From Prochlorococcus sp. AG-676-M04 (GTDB taxonomy: Bacteria > Cyanobacteriota > Cyanobacteriia > PCC-6307 > Cyanobiaceae), in assembly GCA_003210895.1 (NCBI GenBank), contig QCUB01000011.1, forward strand, positions 1 through 36,396: a stretch of DNA of 36,396 nt. Reading direction: 5' to 3'. A program made the translations under genes and the position numbers. Under the pieces are notes generated by a model. It was not told where the DNA came from and made no database searches. It saw nothing but the letters and a program-made list of their open reading frames with translations. The number at the start of each line of letters is the position of its first letter. Positions within the stretch are counted from its first letter, which is position 1. Below, in pieces: positions 9,858 through 18,772 of the stretch.

Positions 9858-10865
9858 ATGTCTTCAATTATAAAATTAAGAGGCAAAGGCGTATCGAAAA
9901 TAATAAATAGTAAAGTAATGTTGTCTCCTCTTGCAGGAGTTACCGATAAAATATTTAGAAAATTAGTAAGAAAATGGGCTCCTGACTCCTTACTATTTAC
10001 AGAAATGGTTAATGCGACAAGTCTAAAAAATGGATATGGTACTCAAAAAATTAAACAACTTGAATTAGAACCAGGTCCTGTAGGTGTGCAGATATTTGAT
10101 AATAGACCCTTTGCTGTTTCTGAGGCAGCAAAACTGGCAGAAGATTCAGGAGCATTTCTAATTGATATAAATATGGGCTGTCCAGTAAAAAAAATCTCAA
10201 GGAAAGGGGGTGGGAGTGCATTAATTAATGATCGTTTATTAGCTGTAGAATTAGTAAAAAGAGTTTCAAATTCTGTTACAGTCCCTGTTACAGTCAAAAC
10301 AAGGCTTGGTTGGGACAATAAAGAAGAAAATATAGAGGAATTTCTATTAAGTCTTCAAGATGCTGGAGCTGAAATGATAACCTTACATGGAAGAACGCGA
10401 AAAGAAGGATTTTCAGGCAAAGCAGACTGGGATATGATTGGAAAAATTAAAGAGCTTTTAGAAATACCCGTAATAGCAAATGGAGATATCAAGAATCCTA
10501 AGGACGCGCTTAATTGCTTAAAAAAAACAAATGCTGATGGTTTAATGATTGGGAGAGGCGTACTTGGTTCTCCATGGAAAATAGGAGAAATAGATTACTC
10601 TGTTAAAGAACTTAAAGGTTTTAAAGAACCAAATATTGAAGAAAAATTGTTATTGATTATTGAACATTTAGATGAACTTATAAAAGAAAAGGGCAGTCAT
10701 GGTTTATTAATAGCCAGAAAACATATTTCATGGAGTTGTAAAAATTTCCAAGGAGCCAACAACCTTCGTAATAAATTAGTAAGAGCAATAGACGCCAATG
10801 AGGTTAAAGAATTAATAAATAAAGCCATTAAAACTTTAAATAATGAACAAAAAACATTAACGTGA
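9858..10865 (+). CDS. dus: tRNA-dihydrouridine synthase
   Basis: LSPLAGVTDKIFRKLVR, DINMGCPVKKISRKGGGSAL, TVKTRLGW, HGRTRKEGFSGKADW. Confidence 0.95.
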   Translation: MSSIIKLRGKGVSKIINSKVMLSPLAGVTDKIFRKLVRKWAPDSLLFTEMVNATSLKNGYGTQKIKQLELEPGPVGVQIFDNRPFAVSEAAKLAEDSGAFLIDINMGCPVKKISRKGGGSALINDRLLAVELVKRVSNSVTVPVTVKTRLGWDNKEENIEEFLLSLQDAGAEMITLHGRTRKEGFSGKADWDMIGKIKELLEIPVIANGDIKNPKDALNCLKKTNADGLMIGRGVLGSPWKIGEIDYSVKELKGFKEPNIEEKLLLIIEHLDELIKEKGSHGLLIARKHISWSCKNFQGANNLRNKLVRAIDANEVKELINKAIKTLNNEQKTLT

Positions 10866-11140
10866 AAATAAAAAAGTTTTTTAAAATGAAAAAAATTAGT
10901 TCAAAAACTAGTGAAAGAGTCTGTAAACATATGAATAATGATCACATTGAATCTGTACATAAATATCTGAAATACTACGGAAAAATTTCAGAATTTAAGG
11001 AAGCTTATCTCGAAGAAATTTCTAGTCAATTCATGAAAATTAAATATGATGAGAATTATGCAATTATAAATTTTAAAAATGAGATCTCAGAAGATGAAAT
11101 TCATGAAACATTAGTTTCTATGATAAGAGAAATTGAATAG
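10862..11140 (+). CDS. DUF2470-domain protein
   Basis: RVCKHMNNDHIESVHKYLKYYG; start overlaps the dus stop (ATG at 10886 is an alternative). Confidence 0.75.
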   Translation: MKIKKFFKMKKISSKTSERVCKHMNNDHIESVHKYLKYYGKISEFKEAYLEEISSQFMKIKYDENYAIINFKNEISEDEIHETLVSMIREIE

Positions 11141-11175
11141 TTTTATTTAGTCCAAAGTTCGTAAGAAAAGGACAT

Positions 11176-11340
11176 CTAAGAATTTTTCTCATAGTAATCA
11201 GTAATTACTTTACATTCTTCAAACGTAAGCGTACTCAATCTTGAACTCGCATTACATTTTAAGATTGCACAAACAGCTAACAAATCTGAGCTGTCAACAT
11301 TAAGTGCTTCGGAAAGCTCAATAACTCTTAGACCTTTCAA
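11176..11340 (-). CDS. small IF-2 N-terminal-like protein, TTG start
   Basis: Translation LKGLRVIELSEALNVDSSDLLAVCAILKCNASSRLSTLTFEECKVITDYYEKNS*; resembles IF2_N fold pattern; absent from ORF track. Confidence 0.65.
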   Translation of the reverse strand: MKGLRVIELSEALNVDSSDLLAVCAILKCNASSRLSTLTFEECKVITDYYEKNS

Positions 11341-11385
11341 TATTTTTTACTTAAAAATGTATTGATAAAAACATTGTACTTTGAA

Positions 11386-11631
11386 TTAATGTGCAGCATT
11401 TTTTCCTAAACCAGCTATAAATGGGAAAGCTTGTTCATCACCAAAAATATCATCATTAGAAGTTATAGGGATATCACCTTTATCCCTAATATCATTTTTA
11501 ACATCATTAGATTTTGATTCCTTAGATAAATCATTACTTAATTCGCCACCAATTTCATCGGCTAAGCAATTACTAAAACTAAAAAAAAAGGAACTAATAA
11601 AAACAAATGAAATTAAAATGATGCTTTTCAT
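11386..11631 (-). CDS. hypothetical exported protein
   Basis: signal peptide-like N-terminus MKSIILISFVFISSFFFSFSNCLADE. Confidence 0.6.
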   Translation of the reverse strand: MKSIILISFVFISSFFFSFSNCLADEIGGELSNDLSKESKSNDVKNDIRDKGDIPITSNDDIFGDEQAFPFIAGLGKNAAH

Positions 11632-11727
11632 AAAAAAACTAATAAAAAATATTCTCTTACAAAAAATAAATCTTTGAAAAAAATTTAATTATATTAAAAC
11701 AATTCTAAATATATAAATGAATACAAA

Positions 11728-11964
11728 CTATTTATTTAATTTATTTCTATTCTTGAATCTTACCAAGAAATAAATTCCAATAATTATAAGAATAGCCACA
11801 GAATATTTAAAAAGAAAAACATAAACGACATAAACTAAGAAAGGAAACAAGCACGCTCTTTTAAAATTAATTTTTTGAGATGAGTTCATTTTTTTCCAAT
11901 TTAAATATTCTCTCCACTGGAATATTTTCTTCATTTTTCTTTCTTTATAATTTCGATTAAACAT
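11728..11964 (-). CDS. hypothetical membrane protein
   Basis: 78-aa ORF with hydrophobic segment. Confidence 0.5.
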   Translation of the reverse strand: MFNRNYKERKMKKIFQWREYLNWKKMNSSQKINFKRACLFPFLVYVVYVFLFKYSVAILIIIGIYFLVRFKNRNKLNK

Positions 11965-12073
11965 AATTTTAAAAATATAGTTTTTATTTTTATTTTAATT
12001 AATACAAATCAACTTCAATGAATATATTTTTATTATAAATATAAACATAGTACATTTTAAAATTTTAATATAA

Positions 12074-12487
12074 ATGAAAAAAATTTGGAAAATTGAAAAA
12101 TTAGTTTTACCACAACATTCAGATCATGCAGGAGTTATGTGGCATGGTACATATTTTGATTGGCTTGAAGAAGGAAGGATCAATGCACTTTCAAAAGCAG
12201 GTATAAATTATGTTGACCTTACAGAAAATGGTTTTGACTTGCCTTTAATAGATTCTTCAATAAAATATATATCACCCTTATTTCTTGGAGATACTATAAC
12301 AATAGAAACTATATTTAAAATAAGCGAAAGTCCAAAAATAAAGATCCACTCAAAATTTATTAACAAAAGCAAAACTGTTTTGACCATAGCTGAGGTTAAT
12401 TTGGTTCTAATAAATAAAAAAAGTTTTTCCATCATAAGGAAAAGGCCTGATTTTATATCAAAAGCTTTTTTAAAATTAAACGGTTAA
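12074..12487 (+). CDS. acyl-CoA thioesterase, 4-hydroxybenzoyl-CoA thioesterase/DHNA-CoA hydrolase-like
   Basis: LPQHSDHAGVMWHGTYFDWLEEGRINAL hotdog motif. Confidence 0.85.
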   Translation: MKKIWKIEKLVLPQHSDHAGVMWHGTYFDWLEEGRINALSKAGINYVDLTENGFDLPLIDSSIKYISPLFLGDTITIETIFKISESPKIKIHSKFINKSKTVLTIAEVNLVLINKKSFSIIRKRPDFISKAFLKLNG

Positions 12488-12540
12488 GATTATAATTAGT
12501 TAATTTATTAATTATTAGCGCAATTGAATTCTATTCACTA

Positions 12541-12741
12541 ATGAAGGATATATTTCTTGTCTTGGATTCATATCAATATAAAATGGAATCAAGTTATCAG
12601 GAAACATCTTCTCTAACTAATATTTTTACTGAAAATAAATTCATAGGATGGCTAGGTCTTTTTATTGTATTTTTTTCAATCTTTGCAATCATTATTTTTC
12701 AATTTCTTGAATGGGAAAGTAATGACAAAACTAAGGAATAA
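12541..12741 (+). CDS. hypothetical membrane protein
   Basis: 66-aa ORF with one TM helix. Confidence 0.5.
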   Translation: MKDIFLVLDSYQYKMESSYQETSSLTNIFTENKFIGWLGLFIVFFSIFAIIIFQFLEWESNDKTKE

Positions 12742-12780
12742 AAAAGACTTGACTTATAATAAACATAAATATTTTATAAA

Positions 12781-13032
12781 ATGGCAATTTACCTAAAAAT
12801 AACTAATCCAACTGAAGTTGTAAAAAAAAAGACCTCTAAATGGTTAACAGATATAACACCAGAAAGAATTGATAGAAAATTAGTTGAAGACGAAGTTATT
12901 AAAGGTATTATTGAACAATTAACGTTGGAAGGTATTAAAGGTGAAATCTCAGCAATAAGTGGTTTTGATGTAAAAGACTCTAAATTAATTACAAAAAATG
13001 ATTTTATAATTAGAAAAACAAAATCTTTTTAA
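12781..13032 (+). CDS. hypothetical protein
   Basis: 83-aa ORF. Confidence 0.6.
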   Translation: MAIYLKITNPTEVVKKKTSKWLTDITPERIDRKLVEDEVIKGIIEQLTLEGIKGEISAISGFDVKDSKLITKNDFIIRKTKSF

Positions 13033-13055
13033 CTAAAAAATAATAAATAAAAATA

Positions 13056-13928
13056 ATGAATAATATTTTTATTATTTTAGTTTCTCTAATTTTTTTATTT
13101 TTGATAACTATTTTTAGAGCTTTTCTATTAAAAAAAAGAAAAGATAAATTAAATAATGCCTTAAATGCAAATTACTTCATTGAAACGATAAATAGACTTA
13201 TTGAAGAAAATAAATACAATCTATTGGAGGAAAGAATTAGATTAAAAATTATTGATGCTTATGGTAACGAAGACTTGAAAAATTGGATTGGTAATCCCCC
13301 TCTCGATGAGAAATTAATTAAGAAAAGCATCAATAATGGTTCAAAAAGGTTAAAAGAAGGTATTCCATACTTTTGGGAAAAAGTCATTTTAAAAAAATTT
13401 TCAGGTCCAGACATTTTTTTTGAAAAATGGAAAGCTTATTGCAAGATTAATCCAATTATTAATGACGAAATAATTGGTGCGAGTAGAATTTTGGAGAATG
13501 AAGACTGGTTTATATTCATAGCTAGTCAAATAGAAAAAACCTGTTTAAATTTAATAGAAAATAATACATCGAAGAATAATAATCAAAACTATAAAAAAGG
13601 AATTATATTTGAAAATCATTGTATGGAAATTCTCAAAAAGAATGGGTGGAAAGTGAAAGAAACACCTATTACCGGAGACCAAGGAGTGGATTTGATTGCC
13701 TCCATCGATAATTTAAGGATTTGTATTCAATGTAAAAATCATAAAAAAGCAGTAGGCAACAATGCTGTTCAAGAAATTTCTGCTGGTAAATTATATTGGA
13801 AAGGAACCCATGCTGTATTAGTATCAAAATCTGGTTTTACTAAATCTGCACAAAAACTAGCTAGAGCTAATAAAGTAAAACTAATAAATGATTTTGAATT
13901 AAAAGATTTAGAAAATCTACTAATTTAG
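13056..13928 (+). CDS. membrane-anchored Mrr-like restriction endonuclease-fold protein
   Basis: N-terminal TM; C-terminal GIIFENHCMEILKKNGWKVKETPITGDQGVDLIA...ICIQCKNHKKAVGNNAVQEI (D-QxK nuclease motif). Confidence 0.85.
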   Translation: MNNIFIILVSLIFLFLITIFRAFLLKKRKDKLNNALNANYFIETINRLIEENKYNLLEERIRLKIIDAYGNEDLKNWIGNPPLDEKLIKKSINNGSKRLKEGIPYFWEKVILKKFSGPDIFFEKWKAYCKINPIINDEIIGASRILENEDWFIFIASQIEKTCLNLIENNTSKNNNQNYKKGIIFENHCMEILKKNGWKVKETPITGDQGVDLIASIDNLRICIQCKNHKKAVGNNAVQEISAGKLYWKGTHAVLVSKSGFTKSAQKLARANKVKLINDFELKDLENLLI

Positions 13929-13933
13929 TTAAA

Positions 13934-14338
13934 TTACATAAGTTGGGATATCCCTTCCTTATATAAAATAAGTGTCGTAAAAATTCCAGAAGCCCATATT
14001 AAACCTCTAGCAATAGGAATATTTAAAACATAAGCGCCAATATACAAGAAACGTAAGAGAGGGTGCATCCAAGCAGCTATTAATGAGAGATTTGAATCAG
14101 GTAAAGTAATTAAACAAAGTATGCAAGCTGGAGCATGAATAGAAATGCTTTCCCAGCAATTCTGATGACACCAAACTGCTCTTTTACCAAAGTCTGGCAA
14201 TTGATCAAATAATGCTCTTGGTGCAGACATATTCTCCACAGAATAACCAGCTTTGATTCTTCCTAGAGTCAAAGGAATTGTCGATAGTAGTACAACTACA
14301 ACAGACAAGCAAAGGCTCCAAGCGAAAACTATTGGCAT
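13934..14338 (-). CDS. MAPEG family membrane protein
   Basis: RALFDQLPDFGKRAVWCHQNCWESISIHAPACI...HPLLRFLYIGAYVLNIPIARGLIW. Confidence 0.8.
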   Translation of the reverse strand: MPIVFAWSLCLSVVVVLLSTIPLTLGRIKAGYSVENMSAPRALFDQLPDFGKRAVWCHQNCWESISIHAPACILCLITLPDSNLSLIAAWMHPLLRFLYIGAYVLNIPIARGLIWASGIFTTLILYKEGISQLM

Positions 14339-14462
14339 ATATCTTAATTATTTAATTTAGCTTAATAAATTACTACTAATTATCGCGGAATAATATTTAA
14401 TTTTTAATTTTAAAAAATCAAAATTATAATTGTATTCATAACCTATATTAAAAAATATTCTA

Positions 14463-14591
14463 ATGGACATTTCAAAACTATTTATAATACTAATAGGAAG
14501 TATTTTAATTTATCTAACTTTTTTATTTTTAGGATTTAATTTAAGAAGTAGAAATATCAAAGCACAAAATATATCAAAAAAAGATAAATAG
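14463..14591 (+). CDS. small single-TM protein (42 aa)
   Basis: MDISKLFIILIGSILIYLTFLFLGFNLRSRNIKAQNISKKDK*; absent from ORF track. Confidence 0.5.
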   Translation: MDISKLFIILIGSILIYLTFLFLGFNLRSRNIKAQNISKKDK

Positions 14592-14637
14592 TTGTTATTT
14601 ACTTGAAAAAATTTTTTATTATTTTTTTATCATATTT

Positions 14638-14661
14638 TGTGTAATTACAACAAATTACACA
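14638..14661. promoter_or_regulatory. 9-bp inverted repeat, candidate operator
   Basis: TGTGTAATT-acaaca-AATTACACA upstream of the 14719 ORF. Confidence 0.4.
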
Positions 14662-14718
14662 TAATATTTTATTAAGAGAAAATTATTTTATAAAAATCTA
14701 TTCTGTTTTATATAAAAC

Positions 14719-15015
14719 ATGATGAAAAAGGTCTATAAATTTATAAAAAGTTTTTTATTCATATCATTATGGCTAATAATCTCTTCTTATTTACAAAAAT
14801 ATTGGAATACATTCCATTGGGAATATTTATACCTTAATTTAAGAACCATCTTTGATAATGAATTTTGGTTCGTTTTGGAAAGATATCTATTTGGACTTGA
14901 CCTGGGTTATTGGATAGAGGAATTATTAAAATTTTTGTCATATGAGATACCCAAAGAGACCTTTAAATATGTGCCAATATTCTTTTTCTTAAAATATATT
15001 TGGATTAAAAGATAA
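14719..15015 (+). CDS. hypothetical membrane-associated protein
   Basis: 98-aa ORF. Confidence 0.55.
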   Translation: MMKKVYKFIKSFLFISLWLIISSYLQKYWNTFHWEYLYLNLRTIFDNEFWFVLERYLFGLDLGYWIEELLKFLSYEIPKETFKYVPIFFFLKYIWIKR

Positions 15016-15022
15016 AAACAAT

Positions 15023-15565
15023 TTAGAGAGACTCAATAAATTCTTGAAACCTTTCAAATAAGATATTGTCTTTAATTCTTCTAAGAATAAATAAAGTTCC
15101 TTTATCACCCCTACAAATTCTAAGATCATTGCTTAAAAAAGTAATTTCTAACCATCCTTTTTGTTCTTTTTTAATTATGTTTAAAGCGTTTATCTTCCTT
15201 ATTCCAATACAAGGTCCAATTATTCCAGCATGAGTAAAACTAACACCAATTTTATTTTCATTTAAAGTTCTCAATTTTGCTACTATTCCCGTTCCAATAA
15301 TTGAATTAATTCCTCTAGGTTTGAGTAAATTCAAACCATCTAGATTAAGAGGATCAAGAATTTGAAGATTATCAACTAGAGGAGAGTAATTTAGAAATGG
15401 AGCTTTTGAACTACTCCATCTAAGCTCCCATACTCCTTTTAACTTCTCAATATCCTTGCTAAGAGTAAATTTTGATTCCTTCTCTAGTTCTTCAGCCATA
15501 TTTTTAATCTTTTTTGTATTAGGACTTGAGAGGAGTAATTCCAATAATTGTTGTTCTAAATTCAT
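15023..15565 (-). CDS. PAP/fibrillin-domain protein
   Basis: LKGVWELRWSSSKAPFLNYSPLVDNLQILDPLNLDGLNLLKPRG. Confidence 0.75.
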   Translation of the reverse strand: MNLEQQLLELLLSSPNTKKIKNMAEELEKESKFTLSKDIEKLKGVWELRWSSSKAPFLNYSPLVDNLQILDPLNLDGLNLLKPRGINSIIGTGIVAKLRTLNENKIGVSFTHAGIIGPCIGIRKINALNIIKKEQKGWLEITFLSNDLRICRGDKGTLFILRRIKDNILFERFQEFIESL

Positions 15566-15643
15566 TTAAAAAGATTTACAAAATGACTTGAGCAAAAATA
15601 CTTACGTTGGTGTGCTATATTCTACTGAAAATGTTTTGATTCC

Positions 15644-15928
15644 ATGACAAAAAGTTACTGGCTTAAGAAAATATCTATTCCAAATGCTGATTTATTTCTC
15701 GAATACATAAGGACAGTCTTGCCATGGATAAAATCGGTAGGTGGGGTTGTAGTAAAAAAAGACATTACTCAAAATTCCAATTCAAACAAGTGGGACGGGG
15801 GGCAACTAGGCATAGTAATAGAATTTGAATCTAAGATAGCTGCAAAAAGAGCATTTTATTCTGATGTATTTCAAGACTATTTGAGATCAAGAGATTTGAT
15901 GGAACTTGTTACAATAAGCACTCTTTGA
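15644..15928 (+). CDS. DUF1330-like protein
   Basis: SYWLKKISIPNADLFLEYIRTVLPWIKSVGGVVV...GIVIEFESKIAAKRAFYSDVFQDYLRSR pattern. Confidence 0.65.
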   Translation: MTKSYWLKKISIPNADLFLEYIRTVLPWIKSVGGVVVKKDITQNSNSNKWDGGQLGIVIEFESKIAAKRAFYSDVFQDYLRSRDLMELVTISTL

Positions 15929-16102
15929 TATAAAAAATAAAAATAGAAAACTAATAATAATATTTGCCTACAGAAAAGAACAAATTAATTTCAACAAATT
16001 AAGTATTTATTACTAGTAGTCATTTTTTGTAATGGTTATAACTTCTTTATTCATATAATATTTAGCAAAATATAAAGTAATAATAATTAAGAATTAAATT
16101 AA

Positions 16103-16282
16103 ATGAACTACTCCACTGAACAAGAAGATTATTTAATGACAACCCCTTACACCAAAAAAATTCAAAAAAAATTTAAGGAAGTTAAAACTTTTCTTGAGAA
16201 AAATGGATTCAACTCATCTTCCCAAGGACTAATGCAGGATATTATTAGTTCTCAAGAATATATTTCCAAAAATGATTTATAA
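16103..16282 (+). CDS. hypothetical protein (59 aa)
   Basis: MNYSTEQEDYLMTTPYTKKIQKKFKEVKTFLEKNGFNSSSQGLMQDIISSQEYISKNDL*; absent from ORF track. Confidence 0.55.
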   Translation: MNYSTEQEDYLMTTPYTKKIQKKFKEVKTFLEKNGFNSSSQGLMQDIISSQEYISKNDL

Positions 16283-16295
16283 AAAATTATTTTAT

Positions 16296-16466
16296 TCAAA
16301 GCGTTTTAAAATAATAAATCCCACCTATTAAGAAAGGTAATAATATTCCCAAGAATAAGAGAAATGATTTCTTAGATTCTCCCTGTGTTATTGGATTAAT
16401 TTCAGGTTCAATTGCGAATCCATTTTGTCTTCCACCGCTTTCAGTTGTATAACCTTTTTTATTCAT
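16296..16466 (-). CDS. ssl1498-family light-harvesting-like small protein
   Basis: MNKKGYTTESGGRQNGFAIEPEINPITQGESKKSFLLFLGILLPFLIGGIYYFKTL*; GGR(L/Q)N(N/G)FAIEP motif and single TM; absent from ORF track. Confidence 0.65.
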   Translation of the reverse strand: MNKKGYTTESGGRQNGFAIEPEINPITQGESKKSFLLFLGILLPFLIGGIYYFKTL

Positions 16467-16556
16467 AACTAAAAAATTTCATATGATTATCGCATGAATA
16501 TTTTTTTGTTTAAATAATTTTTACATTTAGAAAAATTATAAATTTTCTAATGATTA

Positions 16557-16688
16557 TTATTTAATTTCAATTTTGGACTTTAATTTAGCAGCTTTCTTAA
16601 GTAAACCAACAATCTCTTTCCTACCATTGGCGTGATCTGCTCTATCAATTAAATCACTGTATCTTTTTATAATTTCTCTATGGTTCAT
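16557..16688 (-). CDS. hypothetical protein (43 aa)
   Basis: MNHREIIKRYSDLIDRADHANGRKEIVGLLKKAAKLKSKIEIK*; absent from ORF track. Confidence 0.55.
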   Translation of the reverse strand: MNHREIIKRYSDLIDRADHANGRKEIVGLLKKAAKLKSKIEIK

Positions 16689-16780
16689 TTAATTAAATAT
16701 ATTAATACCATTATAAAAATAGAATTAATTTTTTTTTGTATAAAAGATATCACAATCGTTTTTAAATTCTCTTAAAAAAT

Positions 16781-17083
16781 CTACCTAAACCAACCTTTCT
16801 TTTGAGGTTCTTGTATAACTTTTATAGGTTCAACTTTTTTACCAAATAATCCTTTTTTCTTTGGTTTCAAATCCTCTTTTACCCGTTCTTTTTTTCTTCC
16901 AAATAAACTTCTCTTCTCAGGTTTATCAACTTTATCAATAGTTTTATTAACTTTTTTTATAGTAAATTTCAATTGAGTTTGAATTGGTTTTTTGCCATCT
17001 GATAAAAGCTGATATACAAAAAATCCAAAGACACCAAAAAATCCTACTGCTTGAACTATGGCGGTACTGATATTATCGAACAT
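16781..17083 (-). CDS. membrane-anchored protein with repeated basic LFGxK motifs
   Basis: N-terminal TM then KRSLFGRKK, KKGLFGKK, KKGWFR repeats. Confidence 0.65.
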   Translation of the reverse strand: MFDNISTAIVQAVGFFGVFGFFVYQLLSDGKKPIQTQLKFTIKKVNKTIDKVDKPEKRSLFGRKKERVKEDLKPKKKGLFGKKVEPIKVIQEPQKKGWFR

Positions 17084-17201
17084 ATACGATTATGAGTTTT
17101 TTATACTTTTTAATTATGGAAAAATATTTTTACAAACGCGGAAGAAAAGATTACAGACTTATAAATTAAAAATTAAGATATTAAAAATTTTATTTATAAA
17201 A

Positions 17202-17381
17202 CTATTTATAGTAGTAAACCAGGTCGATTATTAAAATTGTAAGGACAGATATTCCCAAAATATAAGGGAAATAAGGATATTTATTAAAGATCTGATTTAA
17301 TTTGTTTTTTGAATCGCTTTTTACTAATTTCTTCTTTCTAGGCGGCAAACCTAATTCTTCTCTCCTTTTTGCTTCTCCCAT
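17202..17381 (-). CDS. DUF2839-like small protein
   Basis: MGEAKRREELGLPPRKKKLVKSDSKNKLNQIFNKYPYFPYILGISVLTILIIDLVYYYK*; absent from ORF track. Confidence 0.75.
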   Translation of the reverse strand: MGEAKRREELGLPPRKKKLVKSDSKNKLNQIFNKYPYFPYILGISVLTILIIDLVYYYK

Positions 17382-17512
17382 TTTTACATATAGTTAATTT
17401 AAAACAAATATAGTTCATATATATGTTCAAATACAATACTTAAATATTTTCTAAATTTGATTATAAATTTGATTATAAATTTAGTTAAGATGAAAATATT
17501 AGTAAAAAATAG

Positions 17513-17620
17513 ATGATAGAAATTGTTTGGTCAGTAAATATAATGGTTGCAATTTTAATTGGTGGAGTTGGCTGGGTCTTATATTATATTTTCACTTACG
17601 ATCAGAAATATACTTCTTAA
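17513..17620 (+). CDS. single-TM small protein (35 aa)
   Basis: MIEIVWSVNIMVAILIGGVGWVLYYIFTYDQKYTS*; absent from ORF track. Confidence 0.5.
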   Translation: MIEIVWSVNIMVAILIGGVGWVLYYIFTYDQKYTS

Positions 17621-17627
17621 AATCAAA

Positions 17628-17810
17628 ATGCCTGAAAGAGATTTAGTTAATTTCCTAAAAAAAATTGAACAATTAAATAAAATATCTGAATTAATAGATA
17701 AAGATCCAGTTAAAAAGAAAGAATTGTCAGATTGTAATAATCATGAAGATGTAATTAACCTTACCTCCAAGTGGGGTTTTGAAATTGGCAAAAGATGGGG
17801 GGAATATTAA
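17628..17810 (+). CDS. hypothetical protein, likely Nif11-like N-terminal composition
   Basis: MPERDLVNFLKKIEQLNKISELIDKDPVKKKELSDCNNHEDVINLTSKWGFEIGKRWGEY resembles Nif11 leader-like domains; start corrected from 17559. Confidence 0.6.
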   Translation: MPERDLVNFLKKIEQLNKISELIDKDPVKKKELSDCNNHEDVINLTSKWGFEIGKRWGEY

Positions 17811-17898
17811 AATAATTAATATCCAATCAATAAAAAAATATTTAAGTAGCACTAATATTCATAAAATTAATTAATATAAAGTTTGTAAAAATGTAATT

Positions 17899-18648
17899 AT
17901 GACTAATATTGAGGAGATAAAAAAGAAGATATATCAAATAGCTGCTATTACTGACAGAGGGCAAAGACTGAACAAATTAATTGCACCTATGTATCAAGAA
18001 AAATCAAAAGAGATGGAAGAACTTATAAAGATTCTTGAAGATTTTAATACCGAAATTTCTGAAGAAAAATTATCTGGAGAGTGGGAATTAATTTATTCAA
18101 CAGTTGAATTATTTAGAAGTTCACCGTTTTTTTTAGCTATAGAAAAAGCATTAAATGATGAATTCAAGAGTAATCTTTTTTTTAAACTACATCAATTACA
18201 AGTTGGATCATTTGGTCTTTCTACCATAGGAAGAATTGCTCAAAAAATTGATTTTGATAAAAAAGAATTTTTATCAACATTTGATACCACAATCTTTGGG
18301 CTTACAACAATTCCAATTCTTGGATGGTTCAAGCTTCTTCCAACTTTTGGAGGCAGAGTAATTACCTTGGCTGATGAATTAAATTTAAAAGATAATTTTC
18401 TTCAAATGAGATTGCGAAAGACTAAAGTCTCAAAAGTCGAGGGGCTTAATAAGATTCCAATTTTTAGTAAACTTCTTATGGATAGATGGTATCCAGTAAA
18501 AGAAGTGTGGGAAAAATTACCGTGGAATAAAGAAATCCCTTCATGTGAAGTATCAGTAATCTATTTAGATGAAGAAATAAGGATAATGAAAGATTTATAT
18601 GGATCTATTTTTATTTATGTAAGACCAACAATATCTTTACTAAATTAA
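17899..18648 (+). CDS. PAP/fibrillin-domain protein
   Basis: LSGEWELIYSTVELFRSSPFFLAIEKAL...EIRIMKDLYGSIFIYVRP. Confidence 0.8.
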   Translation: MTNIEEIKKKIYQIAAITDRGQRLNKLIAPMYQEKSKEMEELIKILEDFNTEISEEKLSGEWELIYSTVELFRSSPFFLAIEKALNDEFKSNLFFKLHQLQVGSFGLSTIGRIAQKIDFDKKEFLSTFDTTIFGLTTIPILGWFKLLPTFGGRVITLADELNLKDNFLQMRLRKTKVSKVEGLNKIPIFSKLLMDRWYPVKEVWEKLPWNKEIPSCEVSVIYLDEEIRIMKDLYGSIFIYVRPTISLLN

Positions 18649-18772
18649 GTTTTTAAATTTTAAGTAAATAATTAAAATAATAAAAGTCTAGTTAGATTAA
18701 TTAGATTTACTTAGAGGAATGTCGCAAGATCCAAATAAATGAGTTATGTTCAATATGAACATTAATTAAATT

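Noticed and set aside
17452-17483. 12-bp direct repeat (aaatttgattat x2 plus partial)
   Set aside because: Short AT-rich duplication in a very AT-rich genome; likely low-complexity.
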